A stretch of 64,000 nt of DNA from Epiperipatus broadwayi (Eukaryota; Onychophora; Udeonychophora; Euonychophora; Peripatidae), in assembly GCA_028023455.1 (NCBI GenBank), contig JAQFVV010012673.1, positions 248,001-312,000 on the forward strand. The letters are read 5' to 3'. The notes under the pieces were generated by a model. It was not told the origin of the DNA. It saw only the letters and a program-made list of their open reading frames with translations, and searched no databases. The position numbers and the translations under genes were made by a program. Positions 12,207-25,689 of this stretch are shown here, piece by piece. Within the stretch, counting starts at the first letter, position 1, and each line of letters opens with the position of its first letter.

Positions 12207-12384
12207 TATATGTATAATTATCAAACCGCTTACCTAGTTTTGCCTTCATTATACGTATATCGACTCATTCATTTAACAACTCACCTACACATAAACTTAA
12301 GAGCTCTTATTATTCATTTTTAAATCTATTCCTTTATCATTTTATTTATCTACCATTTATTTATGTATTCATCTAAAATTGGAT

Positions 12385-12545
12385 TAATAGATGGCTAGAT
12401 AGGTAGAAAATAGATACATATAAATGATAAACAGATAGATACATGAATGAATGGTAGGTAGATAGATAGATAGATAGGTAAATGAGTCGGTAGGTTGGTA
12501 GGAAGATGGATGGATAGATAGGTAGATAGATCGATGGAATAGAAA
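12385..12545. repeat. Degenerate GATA/GGTA simple-sequence tract
   Basis: Interrupted GATA, GGTA and GAAT units on the plus strand. The next kilobase switches to the complementary CTAT/TACC register. Confidence 0.75.
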
Positions 12546-12934
12546 GTATATATATATGTAGAGAGAGATAACTTGCATATCTATTTGGATATTTATTTTT
12601 CTATCAATCTGTCTTTATCTTTATATTTGCCTATCCGTCATATTTTCCAACCTCTGTGCGAACTTGGATTATCTAATCAACTTACTTTCTTGAATACAAA
12701 GCTTACCTGTCTTTTTTATATATCCACAATACTCACTTATCTATGTACCTATGAGCTATATAATTCTTTGTCCACCTACCACTTCAATCTGCCTATTAAC
12801 ATACTGTTCAATTTCCAATTTTTTCTTTCTTTTTAACTTAATTTACTTGTGTATCTATCTACTTCCTCCACATAATTTGCCGTCTTTCCATCTATTGCCA
12901 CAACATTATATTCTTCTACATACCTACCTAAACT

Positions 12935-13443
<509 letters not shown>

Positions 13444-13744
13444 TTGTATTTATCTGTCAAATTTTCTATCTACTCATCTAATTATTTACTGTTCTTAATA
13501 GAGTATTAAGAAAAGATAATATTTAATAGACAAAACTTTTACATTGCACTTAGCACAATTTTGGCACACTACTTCCAGAATCATAGTGCTGCTTAGTTTA
13601 GCAGTTGAAAATTATGCCTAAATATGGTCAAGATTTATGAGGCACTTAAATATTCCGTTTTTGTTGATAATGGAATGAATGAATTCTTTTTATTAACTGC
13701 AAGTGAATCTTTTGTAATTACCCATATCTCTTTGTATTTTTGTT

Positions 13745-15270
13745 TTATATAATTTTTTTGGCATAAACCATCCTCACATTAGCAGGGCTGAAAGTGTGAC
13801 TCATATTTGAAAGTTCATGATCAAGGGAGATCAAACTATATTCATTATTTTGTTTTGCACTGTTGTATAAGTATGTGTGATGGATGATTCTAATAGATTT
13901 ATTTACCCACAATTCTTCATAATATACATAATTACAAATTGGGGCACTATAAATAATTTTATAACCTATAAAGGGCATGTTCTGATGGTATTTTGTCTTT
14001 TGAATTATTTAATAAGTTTTAGTGATGGATGCAATCTAAAGCTAATGTTATAAATGTAAGCACATTTGTCCCTTAGTTTTTTTTACTAATCTAGGACATT
14101 TGTAAGGCTTATCTATGTTTTTTGTCCAGTGTGTAATTTTATTTTTATTTAAATTAGTGCAGAATTCGCTGATCGTTCTTATTAGCATATTTTGATTATA
14201 TCGGAGCTTTGTGAGATAATTGATACAATCATCAAATTGTTCTTCCTATCAGCCCTATATTTCCTTACATTCATGTTTAGAAATATTTTAATCCTTCTAG
14301 CTTGTATTCTAAAGGAAATGTGAATTTGGGGTAAACCAATCTTCTTATTCAAATAAGTTTTAGATTCATTTTGAAATTGAGCGCTTGATGATTATTTTTT
14401 GGATGTATGTGTCCAATAAATTAATACTGGATTTTTATTTTACCTTTCTATGGTCCATTGTAGAGAAGATATATTTTCAAGAACCAGGCACATATTATTG
14501 ATATGTGTTTTAGATTTATATATAAAAACATAATCACAACATATTTCACATAAATCCCATGAAAAGATCTAAATATGTGGGAATAATAATGTTCTCAAAT
14601 TTTGAGAGTATGATACTATAAATTATTCCACTTAGTGGGATACCCATAAACCATCTGCACTCCATTTTATAAAATTTAATGTTGGTTTTTATCCTTATCA
14701 ATCTATTGTAAAACTTTTCTTATTTAATTATTTTTATTTTGATTGTAGTTGATTTGCTGCAAAATATCCAGAATTGTAAAAATGCAAAGGTCTCAAGGCG
14801 CTGAACACTACAATTCTGTTATATCCAATGATGCTAAAATGTGGTTTTAATTAATTTTTATTATTTTAATTTTATCAGCACATTCAAAGGAAGATTTTAT
14901 TGTATAGTTACCAAAACCAATATCATCAATTAACCAATTTGCTATTTTCTTCACAGACTTATAGTAGTATGCCCTATGAAAACCTCTCATAAGTCTAAGA
15001 GGCTGATCATCTTCATTCAATTTAATATTTGCAAACATGTATTGTGGTATGGATATATCAGAAAATAATCAGCATGTGTATATCCTTTATTACATTATCC
15101 TCTCAAAACTGAAGTCACCAATTTATCTTTGGCATATTTTATGTTGTAAGTATTTATATTTTTAAATTTTAAGTTTGTAATTTGAAGGTTCATCTTTTGA
15201 ATATAATTGTTATTATTCACCAATATTAGCATATTGCCCTTGTTTTTATTTTGAGCAGTAGTAAAAGTCA
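13745..15270 (-). pseudogene. Penelope-like element, decayed RT plus GIY-YIG copy
   Basis: Reading the minus strand from high to low coordinates gives PLE landmarks in order. The N-terminal block KGNMLILVNNNNYIQKM lies at about 15200-15255. The block DQPLRLMRGFHRAYY ending in IKSSFECADKIK is at 14865-15035. RT motif A-like LASLDITE is at about 14815-14840, and motif B-like GIPLSGIIYSIIL followed by FENIII at about 14570-14650. The GIY-YIG domain is at 13745-13985 (YKIIYSAPICNYVYYEE and SHTFSPANV). Many frameshifts and stops interrupt it. The second glycine of the nuclease motif is lost (YYEE where the other copy has YYGE). The domain order makes a PLE call secure; the copy is old. Confidence 0.75.
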
Positions 15271-16120
15271 TTTACATACTGCTGAAATTAGTGATTGTTT
15301 CTAAGTACAAGCCATTGTTTGACTGATTTACATCTAAATACACTACTATTGTTTTCAACATTCATAAAAAACAATCAAATGTGCAAGCTACATAGATCTT
15401 TTCTTTGTATGTTTTTCATAGCTATATTTTTAAATTTACATTTGATATAGATGAAATTTACTATGGAATTAAATCATTTTTCTATAGATACTTTCTGATT
15501 CCACATACTCCCACATCTTCACATACTTCCACATCTTCAATATTTTCAGGTTTAACTTCCAGTTTATTTTTACATTTTTACTATGTTTATTTATCTCTTT
15601 CATATTAATAGTTTAATTCTACTTTTCTAAAGTTACATCTTCATGTTACAGGTCCTCATTAATATTTTTGATTTAACTCTTAAATATAAATGCTACTATC
15701 TGTTATTAAAAAAAGATGGTTAGCAAGTCTATTTTCTTAGTTATTCAACTTGACATCAAATAGGAGACTTAACACACTCAAACATAAATTATTCATGATA
15801 GAGGTGACACTAAAAAATTACATCACAGGCCATATTCATGGCATCATTACTAGTAATATTAAGTTTTCTTTAACACTTTTTATATCTTAGGAAAAGAAGT
15901 TTGTCATTAACTATTCATTTAGTATACTGATATTTACTGTAGTAAATAGAGGGATTTGAGCATATCATTTTTAGATTACATGGAATGGAAGATGAATATA
16001 GTCTAAACACTCTACATTCAAATCATAGCCAACACAAACATGTAATAAATAAAGAAGAAAACAACATTAAATTATCACTTAATTAGAATATTTAAATAAA
16101 CTGATTTACATATTATGAAT
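15271..16120. other. AT-rich DNA, nothing recognised
   Basis: May include further 5' parts of the PLE copy that are too decayed to see. A 67-codon plus-strand frame (15405-15608) has no recognisable content. Confidence 0.45.
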
Positions 16121-16410
16121 ATTACCTTCAGGATCAAATCAATCTTCACTCAAGCACTGTTTTAACAAATTGATGTCTGCACACCCATAAACAAAAATAT
16201 AGAAAAAGCAAGCAAATTCATTTGTTCTTCAAGCTTTTCTATATATAAGCCAACCTTTTTCTTAATATGCATGGAAAACAAAAGGTTGGCTTATATATAA
16301 ATAAGCTTGAGAGCCAAATGAATTCACTTGTTCTTTTAAATCTTTGCTTATAAGTGAGTGCCCAGTAATTTGGTAAGCAAGTGAGATTAATTAGTTCCTG
16401 AAGATATTAC
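16121..16410. repeat. Foldback element, family E, with both arms
   Basis: Left arm 16121-16265 (ACCTTCAGGATCAAATCAAT ... TATATAAGCCAACCTTTTTC) is inverted at 16280-16410 (AAAAGGTTGGCTTATATATA ... AGTTCCTGAAGATATT). No hammerhead core seen. Confidence 0.75.
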
Positions 16411-16577
16411 AACTGTGCTGTGTATAAATAAAAATATTTATTACAGTATTTAGATTCTAAATTACTGTACATTAGTAGCAGGTAGTTAAAAATGAGATAA
16501 ATTCTAACTTTTGTAATATTTGAATTACATTTGTAGAATTTGAACATTTTTTAAAAAGTTAGGCTTATAACTCAAGC

Positions 16578-16737
16578 CATGAATATGCATGGTAAGAAAA
16601 AGGTTGGCTTATACATAGAGAAGCATGAAAAACAAGTGAATTCACTTGTTCTTTTAAATCTTTTCTTATGAATGAGTGCATGTCAATTTGCTAAGACAGC
16701 ACATGTGTGGAGATTGATTTGATTCTGAAGACATTAC
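16578..16737 (+). repeat. Family E single arm
   Basis: Direct repeat of the right arm of the preceding foldback, sharing AGTGAATTCACTTGTTCTTT, TTAAATCTTT and the GATTCTGAAGACATTAC end. Confidence 0.75.
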
Positions 16738-17627
16738 AATAAATCCTGTGCTGTATAAAAATATTTTATTAATATTATGGTAAAGGGATTATGAATAAAC
16801 CATGAACAATTTGAAACCCAAGAACTACGATTATGGTGCTCATTTCTGAAAGTGCACTCAGTAAATTAAGAAAATAAATAAATAACATCATTGTTATAAA
16901 TATATCATAGGATATTAATGAAAAAAAAGATAATTAAAGAAATGTCTTGAACAGTAATTAATTAGAATCTGCAATCACTGGTGTTGCAAAATTATTTGTA
17001 ATATTCATCTTAAAACAATATCGACATGGTAAAATCATAAATACTTTACACAATTCGAACAATATTAAGAATTTACAGTATTGTTTGAGTACAATTTATT
17101 GTTGACTATCATACAACCTTCTGAAAACACTGTTATAACTAAAGGATAGCTTAAACTTTATGGTTCAATCTTAGTCTTGTATAAAGGTAAAGTTAGTCAC
17201 GACCTTGAATCTATGCATACAAACATATGTAACAATATTTTTATTAAAAAAATCAGCTGTATTTCAGATCAGCTGCGACTTCTGTAGGGTTAATTATACA
17301 CATTGTTTTACATTCTCAACTGTACACACACAAACCAATTAAACCACTTTCTCCATAAGACATGTTTTAAGGTCCTCCCTTATCATGTATTTTAGAAAAA
17401 ATCAACAATATTTCAACGTAGTATTCTTAACTTTATTTTAGTGCCAAAATAAATCTATAATTTATAATAAAGTTTGAACATTGAAATTAGAAGTATATTT
17501 AAGACATTCTTATTTAAGATGGCTTAATGTAAATATAAAAAATAGTGTATAAACTTTATTATTCCTTACAATTAACCTTCCACACAAATAAATAATTTAA
17601 CACATGCACACACATATACACACACAC
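16738..17627. other. AT-rich DNA, nothing recognised
   Basis: No gene or known repeat seen. Confidence 0.5.
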
Positions 17628-17712
17628 ATATATATATATAATTATTCAAAACAATACAATAATTAATGCAGTAAAACAATATTTAAAAAAACAAACAAAT
17701 ATATACCAATTT
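17628..17712 (-). repeat. Inverted copy of the PLE 3' region at the PLE 5' junction
   Basis: This 85-bp segment is the inverted counterpart of 18746-18835 with few differences (for example AATTAATGCAGT versus AATTAATACAGT). It abuts the 5'-truncated PLE frame. Inverted terminal fragments at 5' ends are a known feature of Penelope-type insertions. Confidence 0.85.
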
Positions 17713-18643
17713 AATGATGTTTTTGTTTGTGGAAGTTTAGATATTATAAATGTATTATTCAATGAATTAAATAGTTTAGAAGGTTTAAAATGGAGTAAAT
17801 CTTTTGAAGAAAAAATGTCAATTCAGTATTTAGATATTAAAGTTTACCCGTAATAAAAATAAATTAGATTATTGTTTGGTAATAAAAGATATTGAAAAAA
17901 GAGGATATATTCTTTGGTATTCAAATGTGCCAATAGCACATAAATTATCAGGTTTAAAATCATTTTTATTTAGGAATAATAAATTATGTAAATATAGTTC
18001 TGATAAAATAAATAACATAAATGTATTTATTATGGATTTGTTAAATATTGGATATGATCATAAATTAATTTATAATATTGTTACTAAGTTTAATAATAAT
18101 AGAAATATTTTAGATGCTATAGATATTGATAAGATAAAATATACTTGGATATCAATACCATTTATTTGTAATGAACAAATGAAATTTATAAAACAGATAT
18201 ATAAAAATATATGTCGAGTTGCATTTTATACTACTCCTAATTTAAATAGATTAATAAATAATTCAAAAAATAGGTGTAGTATTTTAAATCAAAGTTGTGC
18301 AATATATAAATGGCTATGTGTTTGTGGAAAGGCATATATTGGGAAATCTCGATGTACATTGGAGAAAAGATCAAAGGAGCATTTGTTGTTATATAAACGG
18401 GTGCAAAAATCAAGACAAGAGAATGTTAGAAATGATGATGTATCACCATCAGTATTTTTTGATCATAATGTAACATGTAATTATGGTTTTGATTTTGATT
18501 TTAATAAAGTTAAGATTTTGTGTATTGAAAGAAATAATAATAAACGCAAAATTAAAGAAGCTATGTTAATAAAAAGTGAAAAGCAACAGTTGATAAACAG
18601 ACAGGCTGCCAATATAAAAATTAATGAATTGTGGGAAAATTGA
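17713..18643 (+). pseudogene. Penelope-like element, 5'-truncated RT plus GIY-YIG endonuclease
   Basis: The coding remnant starts within RT motif C (NDVFVCG, where YVDD would be expected) and continues through ELNSLEGLKWSKSF and IQYLDIKV. A frameshift near 17843-17846 follows, then a 255-codon frame (17876-18643) open upstream to about 17846. This frame holds the RT C-terminal block (IAHKLSGLKSFLFRNN), the linker (WISIPFICNEQMKFIKQIY) and the GIY-YIG nuclease (IYKWLCVCGKAYIGKSRCTL, EKRSKEH, SVFFDHN). It ends in NRQAANIKINELWEN. One frameshift and the 5' truncation make it non-functional. Related 3' ends occur at 27964 and, on the minus strand, at 55452. Confidence 0.88.
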
Positions 18644-18745
18644 TGTATGAAGTATTACTTTTTGTTTACATTTGTAACGGTTTTTTCTAATACAATTTGA
18701 ATCTAGTTGACAACGACTACATAGATAGTTGAAAGTACTTCTATT

Positions 18746-18835
18746 AAATTGGTATATATTTGTTTTTTTTTAAAATATTGTTTTACTGTATTAATTATTG
18801 TATTGTTTTGAATAATTATATATATTTTATTATAA
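18746..18835 (+). repeat. PLE 3' region, partner of the 5' inverted copy
   Basis: Starts AAATTGGTATATATTTG about 100 bp after the PLE stop codon and pairs with 17628-17712. Confidence 0.85.
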
Positions 18836-18864
18836 TTGGAATACAGACATTGATTAATAATTTA

Positions 18865-19040
18865 TATATATAGTAAAAAGGAGATTGCATTGACTACAGA
18901 TTGAGATAGTTGATTGTCTGCTTGTGTTGATTGTTTTCATGTATATAATTATATACACATATACATTTTATTGTCACCATAAATATTTTATTTTATGAAG
19001 CATCTGATGAATGCAGAGGATGAAACAGTCTGAGATAAGA
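18865..19040 (+). repeat. PLE 3' tail with hammerhead relic
   Basis: AAAAAGGAGATTGCATTGAC followed by TTGATTGTCTGCTTG resembles tails at 25715 and 30202. At 19004-19030 lie CTGATGA, GAA, ACAGT and C in the order expected of a hammerhead core. The flanks do not pair as stem I and stem II has only two pairs, so activity is unlikely. Confidence 0.6.
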
Positions 19041-19300
19041 CAGTTTTTTTTATCAGTAAATAACATATAGACGTTTACAATTATTATATAGTCATGAAAA
19101 TTTAATAACGCTTCAAATATTAATATATGATGAACTTTTTATTTGCATATTTAGTTATTTTATTTGTTTGCAAACCTCTTAGAGAAAAAACGAGTATCAA
19201 ATAATTTGCCTTACACATTACTAATTTCATCATTCTACCTGTAATATAAATTAGAGCTTTGTAATAATATTTAATCCTTTACTGGAATTTTAGAGATAAC

Positions 19301-21460
19301 TCATCATCATCATCATCTTCAGTCATTATCTATCCCTGCAGGATGAAGGTCTATCCAAGTTCAATAATCTCCAATGTCTAGCCTCTCTTCTTCACACAAC
19401 TCCTGCACAGTTTCCATCCATCCATCTCATATATGGTCTCTATCTGGGTTTTACAATCTCAGAGAATTCAGTTTAAGATTTCCAATTTTCCATCTATTAC
19501 CATATCTACTAGCAATGTGTCAATCCTAATTTCACTTGTCTTTTCATTCTTTCAATGATGCCAGTACACCTGTTTGTTCTTACCAATGTATTGCATTTTC
19601 ATACCTTCTTAATTACTGCTAACATATATGTTTTCATGCTTCTTTGAGTTGTCTGAAATCTCAGTATTGCTCTTTTATTACTTCAAGTCTCAGATTCATA
19701 ACTAAGAACTGAGAAAACACATTTATTAAACATCTTCCTTTTTCTAATACATAGTCATAATTCCTTTTAATATTAAGTTATTTTTATCAAAACCCTTTCA
19801 ATCAAGTTTAAATGTATGATTAATTTCATCCATTATGTTTCCATCAGTAGTAATAATCTGACCAAGGTATTTGTAGTTGTTAACTTCTTCTAATTCATCA
19901 TAATCCATCTTTATTTTTATCTTTTGGGAAAATCCATTAAACATTACTCTAATCTTTTTCAAATTTACCTTTAGTTCTACTTTTTTACTTTTATTTGATA
20001 ACTCTTGCATTTCATGAAACTCTAAAATGTTATTTGCAAAAACAACTACATCATCAGCAAAATCTAAATAACTATCTCCATTTACTTTTACACATTCAGA
20101 TTCCCAGTTTAATCCATAAAATATTTTTTGCACCACTCCTGTAAAAGGTTTTGGAGATATGGAGTCACTCATCTTAAATTATTCTCAATGTTAGCCTCCT
20201 AGTATCATTATGTAATCTAATTGATCCTGTTGCATTTTTATAAATATTCTTTAGAATATGACAATCCCCTTGGTCTATACCTTGATGATCCAATGTTTTA
20301 ATCACAAAAGAAATGCTTAGACATTAAAATTCCTTTTCATAATCTACAAATCCAAAGCATAATGGCAATTCATATTCATTGATTCTTTCTATAACTTCTC
20401 TCTATAGCTTGTTTTTTTTTTTTTTGTTTGAAATCCAATGTTCTCTATAGATGAATTATAATTGTCTTGGCAAAAATTTGTATAAAACTGATAAAAGATG
20501 GATATGTCTCTAATTTCTAATACCTTATCACCTTTTAAAAATATTAATACTGCATTCTTCCAATTATCTGGTACTATTTTTATTATTTAGCCATTTGATA
20601 TTTAATGTCGCCAATATTTATTCTATTTCTTTATCTGCTTCTTTTAAAATATTGATTATATTTACATCATTAACAGGAGTTTTTCTCTTTCATCATAAAT
20701 TTATTGCATATCTCACTTATTTATTTAAATTCTTGGACAATTCAGAAGATATAATAGTTGTAGGAGATAATTGTTTTTTATTACTATATAATTCTTGATG
20801 TAACACTTCTACCTATTTCATGATGTCATCTCTCATTTTAGTAATAATTTCATCATTTTTTCTTATTGCAGATGTAAGTTTCTTACCAATACCAAAATGT
20901 TGTTTTACACTGTTGAGACTTTTATACTCTTCTATAACTTTTTTTGCTAGTTCACAATTATACTTTATTATATACTTAGCAACTCTTTTTCACATCATTT
21001 TATAAAATTTAAGATATTCAATACTTTTTACAGCATCATTTTTATATATCTTCATATTCCTTCTTTACTTCATAAATTCTCTAGTCTCAGTAGAAATTGT
21101 ATTGGTCAATTGCTGCTTTTTTCTACCAGCTATCTTTGTTGCAATGTTTAAAAATGTATAGTTATTTTCCTATTAATTTCATTCAAATCTGAATTATGTT
21201 CAAAATCTATTAATACTTGAAACTGATTTGTAAGTTCTAATTTAACTTCATTAGAATGTTTCTGAAGATTAGGAATATCAACTGTAAAAATTGTTTTTCT
21301 TAACAATTTTTGTCTCTCTAGTTTTGCATTAACATGTATCTTACATCTTATTAATCGATAATCACTTCCTGTGTTAAATTTATTAAGAGCATTACAATCT
21401 TGAAATATATATTTTATATTAGTCAAAATATAATTCAATTCTGCTGTATAAAAATATTGG
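19301..21460 (-). pseudogene. RTE-like LINE retrotransposon, 5'-truncated and decayed
   Basis: Minus-strand coding order. The end of the endonuclease domain lies at 21148-21438 (NYILTNIKYIFQDC, GSDYRLIRCKIH). The linker QHFGIGKKLTSAIRKND is at about 20830-20900. RT motifs sit at 19798-20172 (SPKPFTGVVQKIF, then LDFADDVVVFANN, the catalytic FADD box). The conserved C-terminal half is ELEEVNNYKYLGQIITTDGN. The 3' end is marked by TGCAGGATGAAGG-type sequence and a (TGA)n tail (TCATCATCATCATC on the plus strand). Frameshifts break every domain. The clade call (RTE-like) rests on the RT sequence style and trinucleotide tail. Confidence 0.85.
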
Positions 21461-21946
21461 CATGTTCTTTATTATATATTATTTTTATTGTTATTACAAT
21501 AGTTATTAAATTAACGGACATTTTATTTGTGTGTGTGTATATATAGAAATGCTACATTCATACATATTAATGATAACACTAATACTGATTCATAGTTGAA
21601 AAAATCATCGATTAAATTACATGTAATCTTAATGTTTTTCATTTGTTGTTCTCTCTTGTCAAAGAGAATTGTTAAGTAATGTTTATCTTTAAAAAGGGTA
21701 CTCAGGTCCAAGGATTCAGTAAAGTTTAATCAATATTTTTAATGTTTTATTTGAATTTGCATGATGTATGAACATTGCCCTTTAGTTTACTAAATTTCAC
21801 TGTAGAATTAATATTTTTTTATCATTCATAGATAATCTTAAATATTTAAAATCTGTTACAGAATGCATTACAATTTTCAGCAGGATACTCACAATAATAA
21901 ATACATTTTTATATAGGTTTACCATCAGTTCACAGGACTTTTTCTT
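21461..21946. other. AT-rich DNA, nothing recognised
   Basis: Short GT/TA tract at 21530-21545. No gene seen. Confidence 0.5.
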
Positions 21947-22148
21947 ATCATCATCATCGACCATTATCAGTCCACTGCAGGATGAAGGTCTCTCCTAGTT
22001 CAATCCATCTTATCCGATCTTTAGCTTCTCTTCTCTACATCACCCCTGCACACTTTCTTATTTCATCCATCCATCTCACTCATGGTCACTTTCTGGGTAT
22101 TTTACAATCTCTTGGAATCCAATTTAAGATTTTAATTTAAGATTTCTT
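21947..22148 (-). repeat. RTE-like LINE 3' end fragment
   Basis: TCATCATCATCGACC, then CCACTGCAGGATGAAGGTC and CATCCATCCATCTCACTC, match the 3' UTR of the larger LINE copies. It stops about 200 bp in, a severe 5' truncation. Confidence 0.88.
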
Positions 22149-22189
22149 ATATATGCCAATAAAATATCACACGACCTACAGGAAAGCTT

Positions 22190-22260
22190 AAAACGGGATT
22201 TATTAAGCACTATCAGCTAGCAACTACCATTGTTTTCTAAAACTTACTGTAAGAGTAATA
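22190..22260 (+). repeat. Fragment resembling a foldback outer arm
   Basis: GGGATTTATTAAGCACTATC and TAAAACTTACTG resemble the right outer arm of the element at 9.66-9.97 kb. Confidence 0.4.
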
Positions 22261-22999
22261 AAGAAAGTGAACAAGTGTAATGCATGTTTGTGTAGGCTTG
22301 AGATGTATATAAGATTAATATTTTTAAGCAACTAATGGTAGACATTAAATCAATAATAATTCAACACTTCTAATGACGGTTTAATCCAAAATCTTTCATT
22401 AATTTATAGTCCAAAAAATTGATAAATGCAATTGTGCATCAAACATATATACAAACACACACTTTTACTATGTTATGTAAAAATAACCTAGCTGAATGTG
22501 GAAGATTTTGAATTAACAGAGATTTTACTATTTTATATTAACAATCATATAAATAAATTTGAAAATGCTGATTTCACCTTTAACATATATTCACTTATTT
22601 AACTGTAGATTTTTAAATTAAATTTCTCCCCTCAATTATCACTTTTCATTTTATACATTTGTTTCTGTTAATACTATTTGCTTTAGGGAATATCAATTTG
22701 TCTGTTTTGATTTAATATTATTATCTTTTTTTCCTGTCATTTAATGTGTTTGCGTCAAGAGATATTAAAATTCAGCGACTGCTCTCAACAGATTGAGCTA
22801 AAGAAAATAAGTATAATCAACTATGAATCTCTTATAACGTCTCAAACATATAAATAATTATTGAAATGAATATGTATTTCCATATTCATATTATAAACAT
22901 AAATATACGCAATGTGTAGGAACTGGTTTTATTTCTAAGATGCCTGCAGCGCGACCTTTGAATTTATGCATGTATTACATTAAGACAGTTTAGCATTTC
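22261..22999. other. AT-rich DNA, nothing recognised
   Basis: No coding motif or repeat match seen. Confidence 0.5.
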
Positions 23000-23290
23000 A
23001 CCACAAAAATCTATTGCACTGTGTGAATCGTGATACTATGATTTAAGTCATAGTGTACTGCATACCATTTTATATCACATCTAATGATCTCCCTGCCATC
23101 ACAAAATTTCATAAGCCATTTGAGAATATTTTTATGATATAACTGCAATTCCATGCCATTAAAACAGTTCTGTAGCAGTTTTGCCCAATGTAAAACAAAC
23201 TTTAATGTTAGTAAGCTGTTTCATTGTGGATAAAATTAGTAAATAACTTGCTCATATTAATTTAGACATGCTAGTGCTTTAAAAACGTTT
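23000..23290 (+). repeat. Dispersed repeat, family F, copy 2
   Basis: Same orientation as 9130-9480, sharing CTCCCTGCCATCACAAAA-like sequence and TAGCAGTTTTGCCCAAT. No coding potential. Confidence 0.6.
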
Positions 23291-23499
23291 TGGGGAATAG
23301 CAGAAGGATATCACTATTTAACAAACCATTGATTCAGAGATTGTGATGCAGGTAGTTCGAAAGACCATTTGTCGCTTCTGCATATATTATTCTCAAATAT
23401 TTTTCTCTGAGTAATTTTTTTATCTCTCCTAATTACTTACATTAACACAATGTGGTATAGTATAAACAATGTTATGTAAAATTATGACAATAATAACAC

Positions 23500-23658
23500 C
23501 ATCATATTAACATTTTCAACTATTATCAGATCACTACAGGATGAAGATCTCTCTAAGTTCAATCCAACTTCTCCAATTTCTAGTCATCTTCTCCACATCA
23601 TCCCCAAAAGTGCCTTATTCTATCCATCCATCTTACATGTTATCTCTTTCTCCACACC
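23500..23658 (-). repeat. RTE-like LINE 3' end fragment
   Basis: CACTACAGGATGAAGATCTC and CATCCATCCATCTTACATG match the LINE 3' UTR. More diverged than the fragment at 21.95 kb. Confidence 0.82.
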
Positions 23659-24168
23659 AAAAAAAAATATAAATGGCTTTGTCAAATCTCTAAGTTAAGA
23701 CTAAGAACATAGTATATGCATATTGTTTATATTCTAAAGTGTACTATTATGTAAAAAATGGAGTTTTTAACATACATAAGTTATTATTAAACATTGTTTG
23801 ATTGATCTTAATTATATTTATACCAAATAATATGCAAATTTTTATAAATATTGAGAATATACATTTCTATCAGAAATAATGTCCAAATTATCATCATATC
23901 AAAGTGAACATATAATGATTAGTAATTAGGATCAAGGGATTGTTCTTAAACAGATATTTTTTAATAACAATGATTCTCTATTTATAATATCTATATATTT
24001 TTTCTATGTTTATACAATTCAGACTATAAATATCCAAGTTGTAAACTGACTAATTTTATTTCATTAATTTTTTAAATAATATTTTATTTAAATATGGATC
24101 TTTTTCTTTCACTTTCAATGCCCCCAAAAGGACCAAGATTGTACACAAGAAATACCATAAATAAATCA
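23659..24168. other. AT-rich DNA ending in a target-site duplication
   Basis: No gene seen. The last 12 bases (ATAAATAAATCA, 24157-24168) are duplicated after the next element. Confidence 0.5.
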
Positions 24169-24309
24169 TGGCTTGAAATACAGACATTCTTATATCTACA
24201 TATATTGGTGATTATTTATCTTTTCTACATGTGTGTGATCATGTGTATTGGTAGTATGAGATAGTGTGGATATTTGAAGGTTGCTTGAAAGTCTGAGTTC
24301 AAATCCCCT
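24169..24309 (+). mobile_element. Family B single-arm insertion with 12-bp TSD
   Basis: Contains CATATATTGGTGATTATTTA, ATCTTTTC and the end GAAAGTCTGAGTTCAAATCC. Flanked by a perfect ATAAATAAATCA duplication (24157-24168 and 24310-24321). Carries only the 3' half of the hammerhead region, so it looks like a 5'-truncated insertion. Confidence 0.8.
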
Positions 24310-24321
24310 ATAAATAAATCA

Positions 24322-25689
24322 AGGCTATATTGTAAAATTCAATTTTTATGTATGTGATCTTCATTTGGAATAACTTTTTTTTTTCAAAATACAACTACTT
24401 TTTAACAATTTTATTATTAAAATTGAATATAATATAATTTTAAAAAATGAAAAAATGACAACATTTATAAATATATTTAAGTAAATAATAATAAAAAACT
24501 TTATCTTTTATGTTAAAATATCATATAATTAAATAAAGAAATATATTTATTATTTGTTAAATACAAACCATCTTACAAATTATAGAAAACAAATAAAAAT
24601 CACATTATCATAATTTATCTGCTTGATAAATGAAGTGTAAACAAGTGCCATCATTTTGTGCAAAATAATTTCTGCAGTTTGTTGTTTGAACTACAGAGCT
24701 TTATGTTTTGTTAATAACTGCTTCCACCTATTAATAAAAATGCAAACTAAATATATATAACCATGTAATAACTTGTATTAATTTACTGCAAGATTGTAAT
24801 ACAAATACTGTCATAGTGTGCACATTCAGCTGTTATCTGTGATCAATTATGACTGGAAAATTTAAACCCAAGTGCTGTTCTAAAGTAAAAATAATTTTTC
24901 ATACAAAAATTAATTCTATAATCAGTGCAGTTCTACATTTTTATACTAAATTATCCATAAGATAAGGTTATGGTTTATGTGTATGCATGATTAGCAATTT
25001 TTTGTATGTTACTAATATGTGTTGTATAAACGTCGTATTCTATAAAACAAATTATATTATTTCTCATATTAAAACTACATAACTAAGCAAGCACATAGGT
25101 TTGTATTTAAAACATTAAAATGTTTTTGAATATAAAAGAATGAAAGATAGCTTCTTGATAAAAGATTTATTAGTTTCATTAGATTAAGGTCCAAGTTTTC
25201 ATAGCAAATACCATAAGTCATCTCATCTTGGATTCTGGATAGAATAGCACTGGATATGGATTTAGTATGCTCTATCATTTGGTATCTACTGATAACTCAG
25301 GTCAGTAATAGATGGCAATGCTGAAGTAATTGATTCTGAAAAGCACTGTGTAACTAGGAGTCATATAAAGGAATGGTTAATATTATAAATATCAAATAAA
25401 CCTGCTAATACTAGTTGAAGAAAATAAGTAATAAATAATCAACAGTAGAAACTTTGAAGGGACAAATCAAATCTATAATTACAATACATTTATTATTTAA
25501 TACTTTGGGTGCAATTTGAAATTTATAATTGCAACTTGTAATATTATAATTGACTATTTATTAGTCTGCATTCAGATTAGATTATATTTGTCTAATTAAA
25601 GAAGTTTATCTAAATTTCTTTGTACCAATAATTTTTATCTTTGTGCTCAAGATGTAATCTTTAATATCTGTATAAATATATTAGACCAT
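24322..25689. other. AT-rich DNA, nothing recognised
   Basis: A 67-codon minus-strand frame at 25075-25278 has no recognisable domain. Confidence 0.5.

Noticed and set aside
14847-15038. Apparent conserved 63-residue host protein
   Set aside because: PLRLMRG and IKSSFECADKIK fit the PLE RT N-terminal region, and PLE motifs follow in order on the same strand, so it belongs to the PLE pseudogene.
19004-19030. Hammerhead after the 17.7 kb PLE as an active ribozyme
   Set aside because: CTGATGA and GAA are present, but the flanks do not pair as stem I and stem II has only two pairs.
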